Shown here: one piece after another, positions 18,938 through 27,236 of the stretch
Position numbering within the stretch: the first letter of the stretch is position 1
Layout of the letters: every line of letters starts with the position of its first letter
Assembly: GCA_014804965.1 (NCBI GenBank)
Contig: JAAUYU010000028.1
Span: forward strand, 45,262 to 79,938
Source of the DNA: Desulfovibrio sp.
GTDB lineage: Bacteria; Desulfobacterota; Desulfovibrionia; Desulfovibrionales; Desulfovibrionaceae
Direction: 5' to 3'
DNA length: 34,677 nt
Position numbers and translations under genes: made by a program
Notes under the pieces: model-generated
Seen by the model: the letters and a program-made list of their open reading frames with translations, nothing else
Told to the model about the DNA's origin: nothing
Database searches by the model: none

Positions 18938-19602
18938 GCCTCGCCATCGCCCGCAAGGACCTTGTGCTCACGCTCGCGCGCGGCAACGGCCTCGTGCAGG
19001 CGCTCCTCCTCGGGCTGCTTTTGCTTTTCGTGTTCAGCCTCGCGCAGGGACCCGGCGAAAAAGTGGGCCCGCAGGCGACCGCGGCCATGTTCTGGCTCGC
19101 CTCCGCCTTTTCGCAGGTGCTCATCTTCAACCGCCTTTATGACCTTGAGGAGGCCAATGCCGCCCGGCTCGGGCTGGCGCTTTTGCCCGCGCCCGTGCAG
19201 GCGGTGTGGCTCGGCAAGCTCGCGGCGGGGCTGGTGCTGCTTTTGCTGGCGCAGGCCGTCTTTCTGCCCGCGGCCCTGGTCTTTCTCGGGCAGGATGTGG
19301 CGGCTGAGCCGCTCACGGGGCTCGCCATGCTCGGCCTTGTGGACGCGGGCATGTGCGCCCTGGGCTCGCTGCTCGGGGCGCTGGCGCAGGGGCAGTCCGG
19401 GCGGGAATCCCTGCTCGGCGTCGTCCTGTTTCCGCTCCTGACGCCGCTTTTGCTCGCGGGCATCGGGGTGGGGGCCCAGTGTCTCGGCGCGCCCGCGCCC
19501 GACGGGCCAGCCGCGTGGTTCCGGCTGGCCGCGGCCTTTGATGCGGTATTCCTCGGCGTCGGGCTCGTGCTCTTCGGCTTCATCTATCCGGGGGAGGACT
19601 AA
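18925..19602 (+). CDS. ccmB: Heme exporter membrane protein CcmB
   Basis: CcmB is a membrane subunit of the CcmABCD complex. The 225-residue product is strongly hydrophobic with about six helices and family-typical stretches such as LARKDLVLTL, AAMFWLASAFSQVLIFNRL and EANAARLGLALLPAPVQAVWLGK. A GGAGGAG site precedes the ATG at 18925, inside the last codons of ccmA (13-nt overlap). It ends immediately before the ATG of ccmC. Length and order fit the family. Confidence 0.93.
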   Translation: MLRLSLAIARKDLVLTLARGNGLVQALLLGLLLLFVFSLAQGPGEKVGPQATAAMFWLASAFSQVLIFNRLYDLEEANAARLGLALLPAPVQAVWLGKLAAGLVLLLLAQAVFLPAALVFLGQDVAAEPLTGLAMLGLVDAGMCALGSLLGALAQGQSGRESLLGVVLFPLLTPLLLAGIGVGAQCLGAPAPDGPAAWFRLAAAFDAVFLGVGLVLFGFIYPGED

Positions 19603-20259
19603 ATGCCCAAGTGGCTCGCCCTTGCCGGCGGCGCGGCGCTGGCCGCCTGCCAGTGGCTCATCTGGTGCTACGCGCCGGAGGAAGCCACGCTCGGTCTGAT
19701 GCAGAAGATATTTTATCTCCACCTGCCGCTGGCGTGGTGGGCGCTCATCAGTTTCTTTGTGGTCTTTCTCGGGTCCATCGCCGTGCTCGCGCGCCGCAGC
19801 GATGCGGCGGACAGGCTGTGCGCCGCCGCAGCCGAGGTGGGCGTGCTCTTCAGCGGCCTGACCCTCGTGACCGGCATGATCTGGGCGCGCAAGTCCTGGG
19901 GCGTGTGGTGGACATGGGACCCGCGCCTTTCCACAGCGCTCGTGATGTGGTTCATCTATGCGGCCTACCTGCTCCTGCGCGGGCTGGACATGGCCCCGGA
20001 GCGGCGGCGCACAGTCTGCGCGGTGGTGGGCGTGGCCGCCTTTCTGGACGTGCCCTTGGTCTTTGTTTCCGCGCGCATCTGGCGTTCCATCCATCCGGCG
20101 GTCTTTGCCTCGCGCGAGGGGGGCCTCGAGCCGGAAATGAAGCTCACGGCCGTGGCCTGCGTGGCGGCCATGGGCCTGTTCTGGGCGGCACTCGTGTGGC
20201 TGCGCAAACGCCAGCTCGACCTCGCGGCCCGGCTGGAGGCCATCGGCGAGGAGGACTGA
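19603..20259 (+). CDS. ccmC: Heme exporter membrane protein CcmC
   Basis: CcmC presents heme to the chaperone CcmE. The 218-residue, six-helix protein carries the WWD segment SWGVWWTWDPRLST (98-111) and two histidines placed like the known heme ligands: H40 in FYLHLPLAWW and H164 in WRSIHPAVF. A GGGGAGGA site lies just before the stop codon of ccmB, so translation is coupled. The sequence is a normal, complete CcmC. Confidence 0.95.
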   Translation: MPKWLALAGGAALAACQWLIWCYAPEEATLGLMQKIFYLHLPLAWWALISFFVVFLGSIAVLARRSDAADRLCAAAAEVGVLFSGLTLVTGMIWARKSWGVWWTWDPRLSTALVMWFIYAAYLLLRGLDMAPERRRTVCAVVGVAAFLDVPLVFVSARIWRSIHPAVFASREGGLEPEMKLTAVACVAAMGLFWAALVWLRKRQLDLAARLEAIGEED

Positions 20260-20312
20260 CCGCGCGCAAGGCGGCTTGCGTTTCGGGCGGCAACACTTTT
20301 ACGGAGGACAGC

Positions 20313-20453
20313 ATGGACACCATATATTGGCTCATGGCAGGGAATGCCGTGGTCTGGGTCGGGCTCGGCGCGTATCTCGCCTTTCTGGCCGGGCGCGAGC
20401 GCGCGCTCGCCCTGCGCGTTGACGCCTGGGAGCAGGACCGCCGTGACCAGTGA
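20313..20453 (+). CDS. ccmD: Small CcmD-like membrane protein
   Basis: This is a 46-residue peptide, MDTIYWLMAGNAVVWVG..., with one membrane helix (about 6-27) and a charged C-terminal tail. ACGGAGGA precedes its ATG. Size, topology and position after ccmC match CcmD, which keeps CcmC and CcmE in the CcmAB complex. CcmD proteins share little sequence, so the call leans on context. Its stop overlaps the GTG start of the TPR gene. Confidence 0.8.
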   Translation: MDTIYWLMAGNAVVWVGLGAYLAFLAGRERALALRVDAWEQDRRDQ

Positions 20454-21120
20454 CATCACCCTCAATACCCGCGCGCGGGTGCTCGTCATCAGCCTCGCCA
20501 TCGCGCTCGTGGCCATGCTGGCGGCATCCCTCGCGGAGCGCTTCACCTCCTCAGGGCTCACGGTGCGGCACACGCACGAGCCCGCGGCACAGGCAACGGC
20601 CCCGGGTACGGACGAGGTGGGGCGCCTCATGCAGGAAGTCTCCAAAGATCCCGGCAACAAGGCCGCGCTTGTGGAGATCGCCGAGCGGCTCATGGGCATG
20701 GGGAGCTGGGACGGGGCCGAGAGCTTCGCCACGCGCGCCCTGGCGCTGGACCCGAGGGATGCCCGCACGCGCTATCTTCTGGGCGTCATCCGCCACAATC
20801 AGGGCAAGCACGCCGAGGCTGCCAAACTCCTCGAGGAGGCGCTCAAGGACGGGGAGAGCGCGCCCATGCGCTACAGCCTCGGTGTCCTCTACCTGCACTA
20901 TCTGGATGACCCGGCGCGCGGCGTGGAACACCTGAGCCGGGCCCTGCACGCCCCGGACGCCGACGAGAGCCTGCGCCAGAGCATCCGCGAAGAGCTGGAA
21001 AAGGCCCCGCTGCCCGAAAAGCAGGCGCCGGGCGGGGATGCCGAGGGCGCGAAGGGCGCATCCTCCAGCAGGAAGGCCGCCACGCAAAAAGGGGCACCCG
21101 GCGGCGCGAAGCAGCGCTGA
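20443..21120 (+). CDS. Membrane-anchored TPR protein, CcmI/CcmH C-terminal-like
   Basis: I place the start at the GTG at 20443, which overlaps the ccmD stop; an upstream ATG (20344) would read through ccmD. The 225-residue product has one helix near the N-terminus (about 12-30). A TPR region follows from about 58 to 165, with NKAALVEIAERLMGMGSWDGA and the ALALDPRDARTRYLLGVIRHNQGKH type repeat. The tail is Lys/Ala/Gly-rich. TPR proteins of the CcmI type hold apocytochromes for heme attachment, so in this operon it is likely to do the same. Direct similarity to CcmI was not established. Confidence 0.75.
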   Translation: MTSDITLNTRARVLVISLAIALVAMLAASLAERFTSSGLTVRHTHEPAAQATAPGTDEVGRLMQEVSKDPGNKAALVEIAERLMGMGSWDGAESFATRALALDPRDARTRYLLGVIRHNQGKHAEAAKLLEEALKDGESAPMRYSLGVLYLHYLDDPARGVEHLSRALHAPDADESLRQSIREELEKAPLPEKQAPGGDAEGAKGASSSRKAATQKGAPGGAKQR

Positions 21121-21255
21121 GGCCCGCACTTGCCTCTTTTTTCAGGCGGTTGTAGAGAAAGGAAAAGATTCGTGCCCCTTCGCCCGGCATGAGGGCCGGG
21201 GCAGCCTTGTACGGAGCATCCGGCCCGGCGTCGCGCGCGCCGCAGCGAGGTGGAG

Positions 21256-22191
21256 ATGGCCCGTCGCAAATCGAGGAAGAATGCCGACGCCTCAAGGCGT
21301 CCGGCGGTGGTGAACGAGCAGGAAGCCGCGGCACCGCTTCATGGCGGCGCGGACAAGATCCCGAAAGGGGAGGCTCCGGCCGCGCCCGCGCCCAAAGGCG
21401 GGAAGGCCGGGCGCCCCGGCGGGGCCCCAGCTTCCGCCCCCATTTCGCGGCCGACTTCCGGTGCGCCATCCGCCCCAGCTTCGGCCCCGGCTTCAGGAAA
21501 GTGGGTGCGGCTTTCCACCTGTATCGCGGGCATGGTGCTGACCCTGGTGCTCGGCCTGTATCTCGGGACACTGCTTCCGGGTGTGCTTCAGGATATGCGC
21601 GGCCAGGCAGGGCTGCGGCGGGAAATGGCGGCCGCACCGGCGCAGATGCCTCCCGGCGATGCGGTGCCGTCGGCCCCCGCGGCTCCGGCCTCCCCGAGTG
21701 CGGAAAGCGCGCGGCCGCATCCGGGAGCCACCGATGCCGCCGCGGCCGGGCTGCCCCCCGGTCTTGCCGCGCGGCTTTCCGAGCTCGAAGCCGCCGTCCG
21801 CAAGGACCCGGCCTCGGCCGCCAACTGGACGGAGCTCGGCAACCTCTTCTTTGACGCGGGCCGCGTCCACGAGGCCATCAACGCCTATGAGCGCTCGCTG
21901 GCCATAGCCCCCGGCAATGCCGACGTGCTGACGGACCTCGGCATCATGTACCGCGAAAACGACGCCCCGGAAAAGGCCGTGGACTGCTTCCGCAAGGCCT
22001 TCGCGGCGGACCCGCGCCATGAGAACGCCCTCTTCAATGCGGGCGTGGTGCTCTATAATGATCTCGGCCGCAAGGACGAGGCCGTGGCTGCCTGGCGCAG
22101 GCTGCTCGCGCTCAATCCGCAGGCGCGCGCGCCCGACGGGCGCACTGTTCAGGAAATGGTTCGGCGGTTGGAAGAACCGCCCCGGAGATAA
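21256..22191 (+). CDS. Second membrane-anchored TPR protein of the ccm cluster
   Basis: This is a 311-residue protein. An Ala/Pro/Lys-rich cytoplasmic head (1-82) precedes one membrane helix (about 86-107, LSTCIAGMVLTLVLGLYLG). A second low-complexity linker follows. About three TPR units run from near 183 to 295 (NWTELGNLFFDAGRVHEAINAYERSLAIAPGN, then DVLTDLGIMYREN and ENALFNAGVVLYNDLGRKDEA). The ATG at 21256 has GAGGTG before it; a GTG at 21250 is a weaker option. It lies 135 nt after the first TPR gene and 7 nt before the pseudokinase gene, so it could link the two. Function is unknown beyond a scaffold role. Confidence 0.75.
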   Translation: MARRKSRKNADASRRPAVVNEQEAAAPLHGGADKIPKGEAPAAPAPKGGKAGRPGGAPASAPISRPTSGAPSAPASAPASGKWVRLSTCIAGMVLTLVLGLYLGTLLPGVLQDMRGQAGLRREMAAAPAQMPPGDAVPSAPAAPASPSAESARPHPGATDAAAAGLPPGLAARLSELEAAVRKDPASAANWTELGNLFFDAGRVHEAINAYERSLAIAPGNADVLTDLGIMYRENDAPEKAVDCFRKAFAADPRHENALFNAGVVLYNDLGRKDEAVAAWRRLLALNPQARAPDGRTVQEMVRRLEEPPRR

Positions 22192-22198
22192 TGCCGCT

Positions 22199-25100
22199 AT
22201 GACGATGATGGGGAATGGGGCTCCGGCGTGCCGCCTTATGCGGGCGGGCCTGCCGGTCATGGCCCTTGTTGTGCTGGCTTGCCTCCTTTTTCTGGCGCAG
22301 CCGGGTCTTGCCGCCGACGCCCTTGTGCCGGGGGCGAGGCCCGATGTGTCGCCCGATGCCCAGGCCGAAGCCACCGTGGCCCCGGCACTGGCAGCCCTCC
22401 AGGCGTCGCGCCCGGCCGGCGCGCGGCCGCAGCAGCCCATGCTCCCGGCCAGGGGCGCGGGCCCCAGCCTTTCGCTTTTGCCCTATCTTGATTACCTGCT
22501 TGATGAAAGCGGCACGCTGGACATCGAGGAGGCCGCCGCCGCGGACAGGGCCTCCGCCTATGCGCCGCTCGCGCTGGAAAAGCTCCCCCGCGCCGAGGGC
22601 GTCATGTGGCTGCGCTTCACGCTCGCGCCGCTTCAGTCCGGCGAGCGGCCGCAGACCCTGCTGCTCGACATGGGCGCGAGCATCCCCGGCACGCCCATGC
22701 TCTACGAGCCGGAGCGCAATGACCTGAGCGGCGCGCTGGAATGGCGCGAATCGAGCCCGGCCCCGCGCAATGTGCTGGTGCTCCCCGAAGCCTGGGTGGA
22801 GCCCGTCACCTGCTATATCCGCCTCGACGGGCTGCCCGGCCTCTGGTTCTCGCCGCTGGTGCGCACCCCTGCGGACGCGGCCACCAACTGGGGCAGCCTC
22901 GCCCGCACGGGGGCCATCCTCGCGCTCGGCATCGTCATGCTGCTCTGCCTCTTGCGCTGGCTTTCCGAAAACGGGCAATGGCGCGTCTGGACGGCTCTCT
23001 ATGTGGCCGTGGCGCTCGGGCAGGCCCTGCTCGGGATGCCCGAAGCGGGCACAGCCGGTCTCGGGCTCGGCAAGGCTGCGGCCACGCTCGCGCCCGGTAT
23101 CGCGCTCATGCTGCTGCCCCATGTGGGGCGGCATCTCATGCGCACGCATGAGCGCGCGCGCAGCATCGACATCCAGCTTTTCCTGCTCTCCTTCCCCGGC
23201 GCGGCGCTGGCGCTCCTGCCCCTCCTGCCGGGTTGGGCCTGGCTGGACCGCTGGCTCGACCTCTGGCCCGCGGCCACCCTTATTTTTGTGCCCACGGCGC
23301 TCGGCGCGTGGATCATGGGCCTTGGCGGGGCGCCCCGCTTCCTGCTGGGCTGCCTTTTGCCGCCGCTCTTTGTGGCCGCGGGCGTGTTCGGTCTCGATTT
23401 CGGCATCCCGGCCAATCTCCTCTCCTCGGCCCCCCTCTGGGGCACGGCGCTGAGCGCGCTGCTCATCGCGGCGACGGGCGCTCCGGCGGACATGGCCGCG
23501 CCCGCAGCCGGGACAGCTGCCGCCGAGCCGAAGCCCGACCAGCCGGAGGAGGGCGGCATCATCACCCTTGAGCATCCGCTGGACGACCCCAACCTGCGCC
23601 TCGTTTCCGGGGGCACTGCCGCTCCGGCGGCTGCGACAGATAACGCGGCGGCTCCCGGCAGGGATGAACCGCTTCCCGAAGGCATTTCGGCGGAAAGGGC
23701 CAGGGCCGAGGCCCGCGAGGGGGCCCTGCGCGCGCCGCTCGACGACCTTTTGCGCGAAGGCGCGGCGCTTGAACAGTGCGCGCTGCCTCCGGCCGTGCGG
23801 CAATATGCGTCCGCCATGCTGGCGGCGGCGCGGCGCATGGCCGATGTGCTCAGCCAGCCCGATGCCGGGGCTGCCGACAGTACGGGCGAGGACGCCGGAG
23901 AGTCGGCCACGGCCTTCGACTTGCAGCGGCTTTTGCGTGAGGCCCACGGGGCCGTGGCCCCGGCGGCGGAATACGCGGGCATCGGCCTTGCGTGGTATAT
24001 GCCGCCCCATCTCGGTCAGCTCTATCGCGGCGACGCCCGGACCTTGGGCGAGACGCTGGGCCTTTTGCTGGAAAGCGCGGTACGCGCCACGCGGCAGGGG
24101 GCCGTGCACCTTTCGGCGCGGCGCGTGCCCGAGAGCAGTGACGCGGGCAATATCCTCTTCACCGTCACCGATACCGGCACGGGTGCGCCCCCGAGCGAGC
24201 GCTCCAGCCTCGCCCTTGCGCGCGCCTGGGAGCTGGCGGCGCGCCACGGCGGCTATGTGGGCATGGAATACGGCCCCAACGGCACCACCATCGCCTTTTC
24301 GCTGCACCTTGAGCCCTTGGAGGACAGCGCCGAGGACCTGCCCGGCGAGGGCCTGCCGCATGTCATCGTGGTGGCGGAGGATGTGGCGCAGCGGCGTGAG
24401 CTTGCCCGCATGGCCGCGGACCTGCCCTGCCGCCTGAGCGAGGCGGGGAGCGAGCACGAGGCCCTGAGGCGGCATGAGGCGGACCCGGCCGTGCTGCTGG
24501 TGGCACACGGGCGCTATGCGCTCCCAGCCGCTGCGGACATGGTGACGAAATTCATGGAGATCGCCGCCGAGGCCGGGCTTTCCGGCTGCAAGGTGCTGGC
24601 CATCACCGCGGATGATAGCCAGTGGAACCTCCTCGCGGACAGCGGCTTCACCCATGCCCTGCTGGAGCCGGTGGACGCCGAGGCCCTGCGCCAGACCGTG
24701 CGTGACGTTATCCGCAATGCGCGGCGCACACGCCCCGCCGCCCCCAAGACCTCGGAAAAGGGAGAGGATGCGCCGCAAGAGAAAGCGGCGGAGAATGCGG
24801 AAATAGCCGCGGACGCGCCCGCAACGGACGAAGCCGCGAGCGCGCCCGAAGGGACTGGGGAGGGCGCCGACGCCGCTCCGGCCCCTGCTGAAGAGACGCC
24901 CGCAGCCAGGGAAAAAACGCCTGCCGAGGCGCCAGAGGCCCCCAAGACTGAGGTCGAAGCCCAGGCGGCTGCTGGTGAGACTGAGCAGGTTCCTGAGCCG
25001 GAGCAGCCTGAGACTGCGAAAGAAAGCCCGGTCCCCGAAGAAATTAAGGATGATGCTGCGGGAGTTGTGGCTGCTGCCCCGGCTGCCGAGGCAGGCGAAC

Positions 25101-26467
25101 CCACGCCCACGCCTGAAGAAAACCAGGAGGGGGCCAGCGCCGACGCCGAACCCGCAGAGGCCGCGGCGTCTGAGGCCGCCCCTGCAGCGGATGAAGTCCC
25201 GCAGGCCGTGGCCGATGCGCCCGCGTCCCCAGAGGATGCCGGAAGCGCGGCTGCCGAACTTTCGGAAACGGCTGTGAGCGAGACCAGGGCCGAAGCCGAA
25301 ACCGAGGCCTTGCTGGCCTCTGTGGTGGAGGCCCGTCCGGCCGCGCCGGAAGCGGAAAGCCCGGAGCCTGCTCCAGCGCAGGACGCGCCTCGGCCGCCGG
25401 AAGAAAAACCTGCTCCTGAAGCCGCGCCGGAGGCCCAGGCGGAGCCTCCCCGCGTAGGCTCCGTGGCTGCGCCCCGTCCCGCGACCGCGCAGGGCGCCCG
25501 CGCGTCGGTCTATGTGAGCCCGGCCCTGGCGAGCCCCGGCGAATGGGTGGGCGAGCCCATGCCCATCGGCACGCCGGTGCCGCGCCGTGAGACGCCGGAA
25601 CCCGCGGCCGAGGGCCGACCCGAGGCCCGGAGTGAGGCCTCGAGTGCGTCTTGGCCCAGGACCGAAGCGCAGAGCGATGCCGCACCGCGTGAGGAAGCGC
25701 CCGCTTGGCGGCGCGGTCCGGCGCAGTCCACGCCGGGGGGCTACACGAGCCCGAGCGTGCCCGTGCCCGGTGAATGGGTGGGCGAGCCCATGCCCATCCC
25801 GCGCAAGCCGGCAGCGGCCGCCGTGGAGGAGGGGGTGGATGCCACAGCCCCGCAGCCCGAGGAAGTACGGGCCGCGGCTCCCGAAACCCAGCCCGCTTCC
25901 ACCGCGCCCCTTGCCGGGGAGGGCGGTTCGCTCATGGATTTCATTGTCGGGGCCACGCGCGTGGAAGCGGCTCCCCCAACCGGGGCCGTCCGGCCCGCGG
26001 CCGGGGACCAGCCCAGCGGCGGCATGACGGATTTTGTGGAGCGCAGCGTCACCCTGGTGACGAGCGCCGTCTCCTCGGCTCTTGCCCCGGCTGCCGAAGC
26101 CGATGCGGCTTCCGTGCCGCAGGCAAGCCCCGGAGTGGCCTCCCCCGAGGCACACGACGCCGGTCCCAATTCAGGTGCCGGAGCTGCTTCCGAGGACGCC
26201 GCCATCTTGGCGCTGGTGGCGCGACTGGATGCGGCCATGGCCGAGGCGAATTCCGCCCACGCCGCCGGGCGCGGGCACATGGTCGCGCAGGCGGCGGCGA
26301 AGATCGCCGAGGAGTCGGAGAGCTTCGGCTTCCGCGTGCTGGCGCGCATGGCGCGTTGCGTGGAGCGGGCGGGCCGCGCCGGGGACATGAATGCGCTCCG
26401 GGACCTGCTCCCCGAGCTCGCGGTCTCGGTGGAGCGCAACCGCATCGCCCTGACCCAGCACAAATAG
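22199..26467 (+). CDS. Hybrid histidine-kinase-like protein with no recognisable phosphotransfer residues
   Basis: The 1422-residue product is shaped like a full phosphorelay protein. It has a signal/anchor, a periplasmic 7TMR-DISMED2-like region (LPYLDYLLDE, VMWLRFTLAPL), and seven membrane helices (about 233-430). A DHp-like segment carries GALRAPL (508-514), an ATPase-like part VTDTGTGA (656-663), and a receiver-like part VIVVAEDV (722-729). A long Ala/Glu/Pro linker (about 837-1110) precedes two copies of GEWVGEPMPI, and the C-terminus is an Hpt-like helical domain. The expected histidine of DHp is G508. The N-box asparagine is E625/S626. The second glycine box reads SLAL. The receiver aspartate is A769 and its lysine is E823. 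The Hpt histidine is A1367. The start at 22199 lies 7 nt after the TPR stop. It is thus probably a pseudokinase scaffold or sensor. Confidence 0.75.
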   Translation: MTMMGNGAPACRLMRAGLPVMALVVLACLLFLAQPGLAADALVPGARPDVSPDAQAEATVAPALAALQASRPAGARPQQPMLPARGAGPSLSLLPYLDYLLDESGTLDIEEAAAADRASAYAPLALEKLPRAEGVMWLRFTLAPLQSGERPQTLLLDMGASIPGTPMLYEPERNDLSGALEWRESSPAPRNVLVLPEAWVEPVTCYIRLDGLPGLWFSPLVRTPADAATNWGSLARTGAILALGIVMLLCLLRWLSENGQWRVWTALYVAVALGQALLGMPEAGTAGLGLGKAAATLAPGIALMLLPHVGRHLMRTHERARSIDIQLFLLSFPGAALALLPLLPGWAWLDRWLDLWPAATLIFVPTALGAWIMGLGGAPRFLLGCLLPPLFVAAGVFGLDFGIPANLLSSAPLWGTALSALLIAATGAPADMAAPAAGTAAAEPKPDQPEEGGIITLEHPLDDPNLRLVSGGTAAPAAATDNAAAPGRDEPLPEGISAERARAEAREGALRAPLDDLLREGAALEQCALPPAVRQYASAMLAAARRMADVLSQPDAGAADSTGEDAGESATAFDLQRLLREAHGAVAPAAEYAGIGLAWYMPPHLGQLYRGDARTLGETLGLLLESAVRATRQGAVHLSARRVPESSDAGNILFTVTDTGTGAPPSERSSLALARAWELAARHGGYVGMEYGPNGTTIAFSLHLEPLEDSAEDLPGEGLPHVIVVAEDVAQRRELARMAADLPCRLSEAGSEHEALRRHEADPAVLLVAHGRYALPAAADMVTKFMEIAAEAGLSGCKVLAITADDSQWNLLADSGFTHALLEPVDAEALRQTVRDVIRNARRTRPAAPKTSEKGEDAPQEKAAENAEIAADAPATDEAASAPEGTGEGADAAPAPAEETPAAREKTPAEAPEAPKTEVEAQAAAGETEQVPEPEQPETAKESPVPEEIKDDAAGVVAAAPAAEAGEPTPTPEENQEGASADAEPAEAAASEAAPAADEVPQAVADAPASPEDAGSAAAELSETAVSETRAEAETEALLASVVEARPAAPEAESPEPAPAQDAPRPPEEKPAPEAAPEAQAEPPRVGSVAAPRPATAQGARASVYVSPALASPGEWVGEPMPIGTPVPRRETPEPAAEGRPEARSEASSASWPRTEAQSDAAPREEAPAWRRGPAQSTPGGYTSPSVPVPGEWVGEPMPIPRKPAAAAVEEGVDATAPQPEEVRAAAPETQPASTAPLAGEGGSLMDFIVGATRVEAAPPTGAVRPAAGDQPSGGMTDFVERSVTLVTSAVSSALAPAAEADAASVPQASPGVASPEAHDAGPNSGAGAASEDAAILALVARLDAAMAEANSAHAAGRGHMVAQAAAKIAEESESFGFRVLARMARCVERAGRAGDMNALRDLLPELAVSVERNRIALTQHK
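25541..25798 (+). repeat. Two identical 27-nt units encoding GEWVGEPMPI
   Basis: Positions 25541-25567 and 25772-25798 are identical over 27 nt and encode the core of GEWVGEPMPI (residues 1114-1123 and 1191-1200). They sit inside the low-complexity linker of the pseudokinase, 231 nt apart. Nucleotide identity in a drifting linker suggests recent duplication or strong selection, for example as a docking motif. Confidence 0.85.
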
Positions 26468-26481
26468 CGGCTGCCGACACC

Positions 26482-26538
26482 TGCGTTGCCGCCGCGAGGC
26501 TTGCACAAAGCGCCGCGACATGCCAACATGGCAACGCA
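26482..26538. other. Inverted repeat between the pseudokinase and UspA genes
   Basis: TGCGTTGCC (26482-26490) is matched by GGCAACGCA (26530-26538), a 9-bp perfect pair with 39 nt between. A shorter TGCCA-ACA-TGGCA palindrome lies at 26521-26533. No U-tract follows, so it is not a classical terminator. It could be a regulatory site for the downstream UspA gene. Confidence 0.4.
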
Positions 26539-26597
26539 AAACCCGAAAGTTGCTGCATTCCGCCAAGGCTCCGGGGCGGGAATCGAAAGGAGGCGTC

Positions 26598-27020
26598 ATG
26601 TACAGCAAGGTTCTTTTGCCGGTGAGCGGCGAATCCCGTGGCGAGCGCTCCCGGAAGGCCCTGGCCAAGGCTATGGCCGTGAGTTCCGGCGAGATCATCC
26701 TGCTTCACGTTACCGAGCCCATTTCCCAGGTGGTGGGGGGCGAAGCCCGCGTGGAGCTGGAGCGCGAGGAATCGGCCCAGGGCCTGACCCTGCTTTGCCC
26801 CATCATCGAGATTCTCGAAAATGCGGGCGCGGCCTTCCACACCCGTGTTGAGGCCGGAACCATCGCCGAGACCATCGTGCGCATCGCCGACGAGGAAAAG
26901 GCAGACCTTATCGTCATGTACACCGACGGCCGCGACGGCTTGAGCGACATGCTGCTCGGCTCCATCACCGAGCGCGTGCTCCGCAATACGGGCGTGGACC
27001 TGCTTGCGGTGAGAAACTAG
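26598..27020 (+). CDS. Universal stress protein, UspA family
   Basis: This is a 140-residue cytoplasmic protein with the single-domain UspA fold. It begins MYSKVLLPVSGE and has EIILLHVTEP and the nucleotide-loop pattern ADLIVMYTDGRDGLSDMLLG followed by SITERVLRN. In the loop the usual GxxGxxxxxxxxxGS is close to intact, so ATP binding is possible. AAAGGAGG precedes the ATG at 26598; a longer frame would add 26 unrelated residues. It appears monocistronic. A perfect GC palindrome at 27023-27036 after the stop is a weak terminator candidate without a U-tract. Confidence 0.88.
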   Translation: MYSKVLLPVSGESRGERSRKALAKAMAVSSGEIILLHVTEPISQVVGGEARVELEREESAQGLTLLCPIIEILENAGAAFHTRVEAGTIAETIVRIADEEKADLIVMYTDGRDGLSDMLLGSITERVLRNTGVDLLAVRN

Positions 27021-27236
27021 CGAGCCGGGCCCGGCTTTCGTCCGCTTCAGGAGCGGTGACACGGGCGCGGCGCGTCCCGAAAGCGGTAAGCTGCCTGACG
27101 GGCCAGCGCGGACAAGTGCCGCGTATTTGGGCGAAAGCCGCCCCTGCGCCGCTTTTGGCGCAAGTCCGGGGCCTTGCGGCGGCGCGCGCCTTCGTGAGTC
27201 GCGGCCTGTAAATTACTGATTTCCGGCACATTAGCC

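Noticed and set aside
22112-26155. Very long open frame on the minus strand opposite the pseudokinase
   Set aside because: It has no recognisable domain, is rich in Arg/Gly/His as expected for the reverse of a GC-rich gene, and the plus-strand protein has clear domain structure.
27021-27236. Possible structured RNA between the UspA and cls genes
   Set aside because: The segment is GC-rich and can fold locally, but no features of 6S RNA, tmRNA, RNase P RNA or a known riboswitch were recognised.
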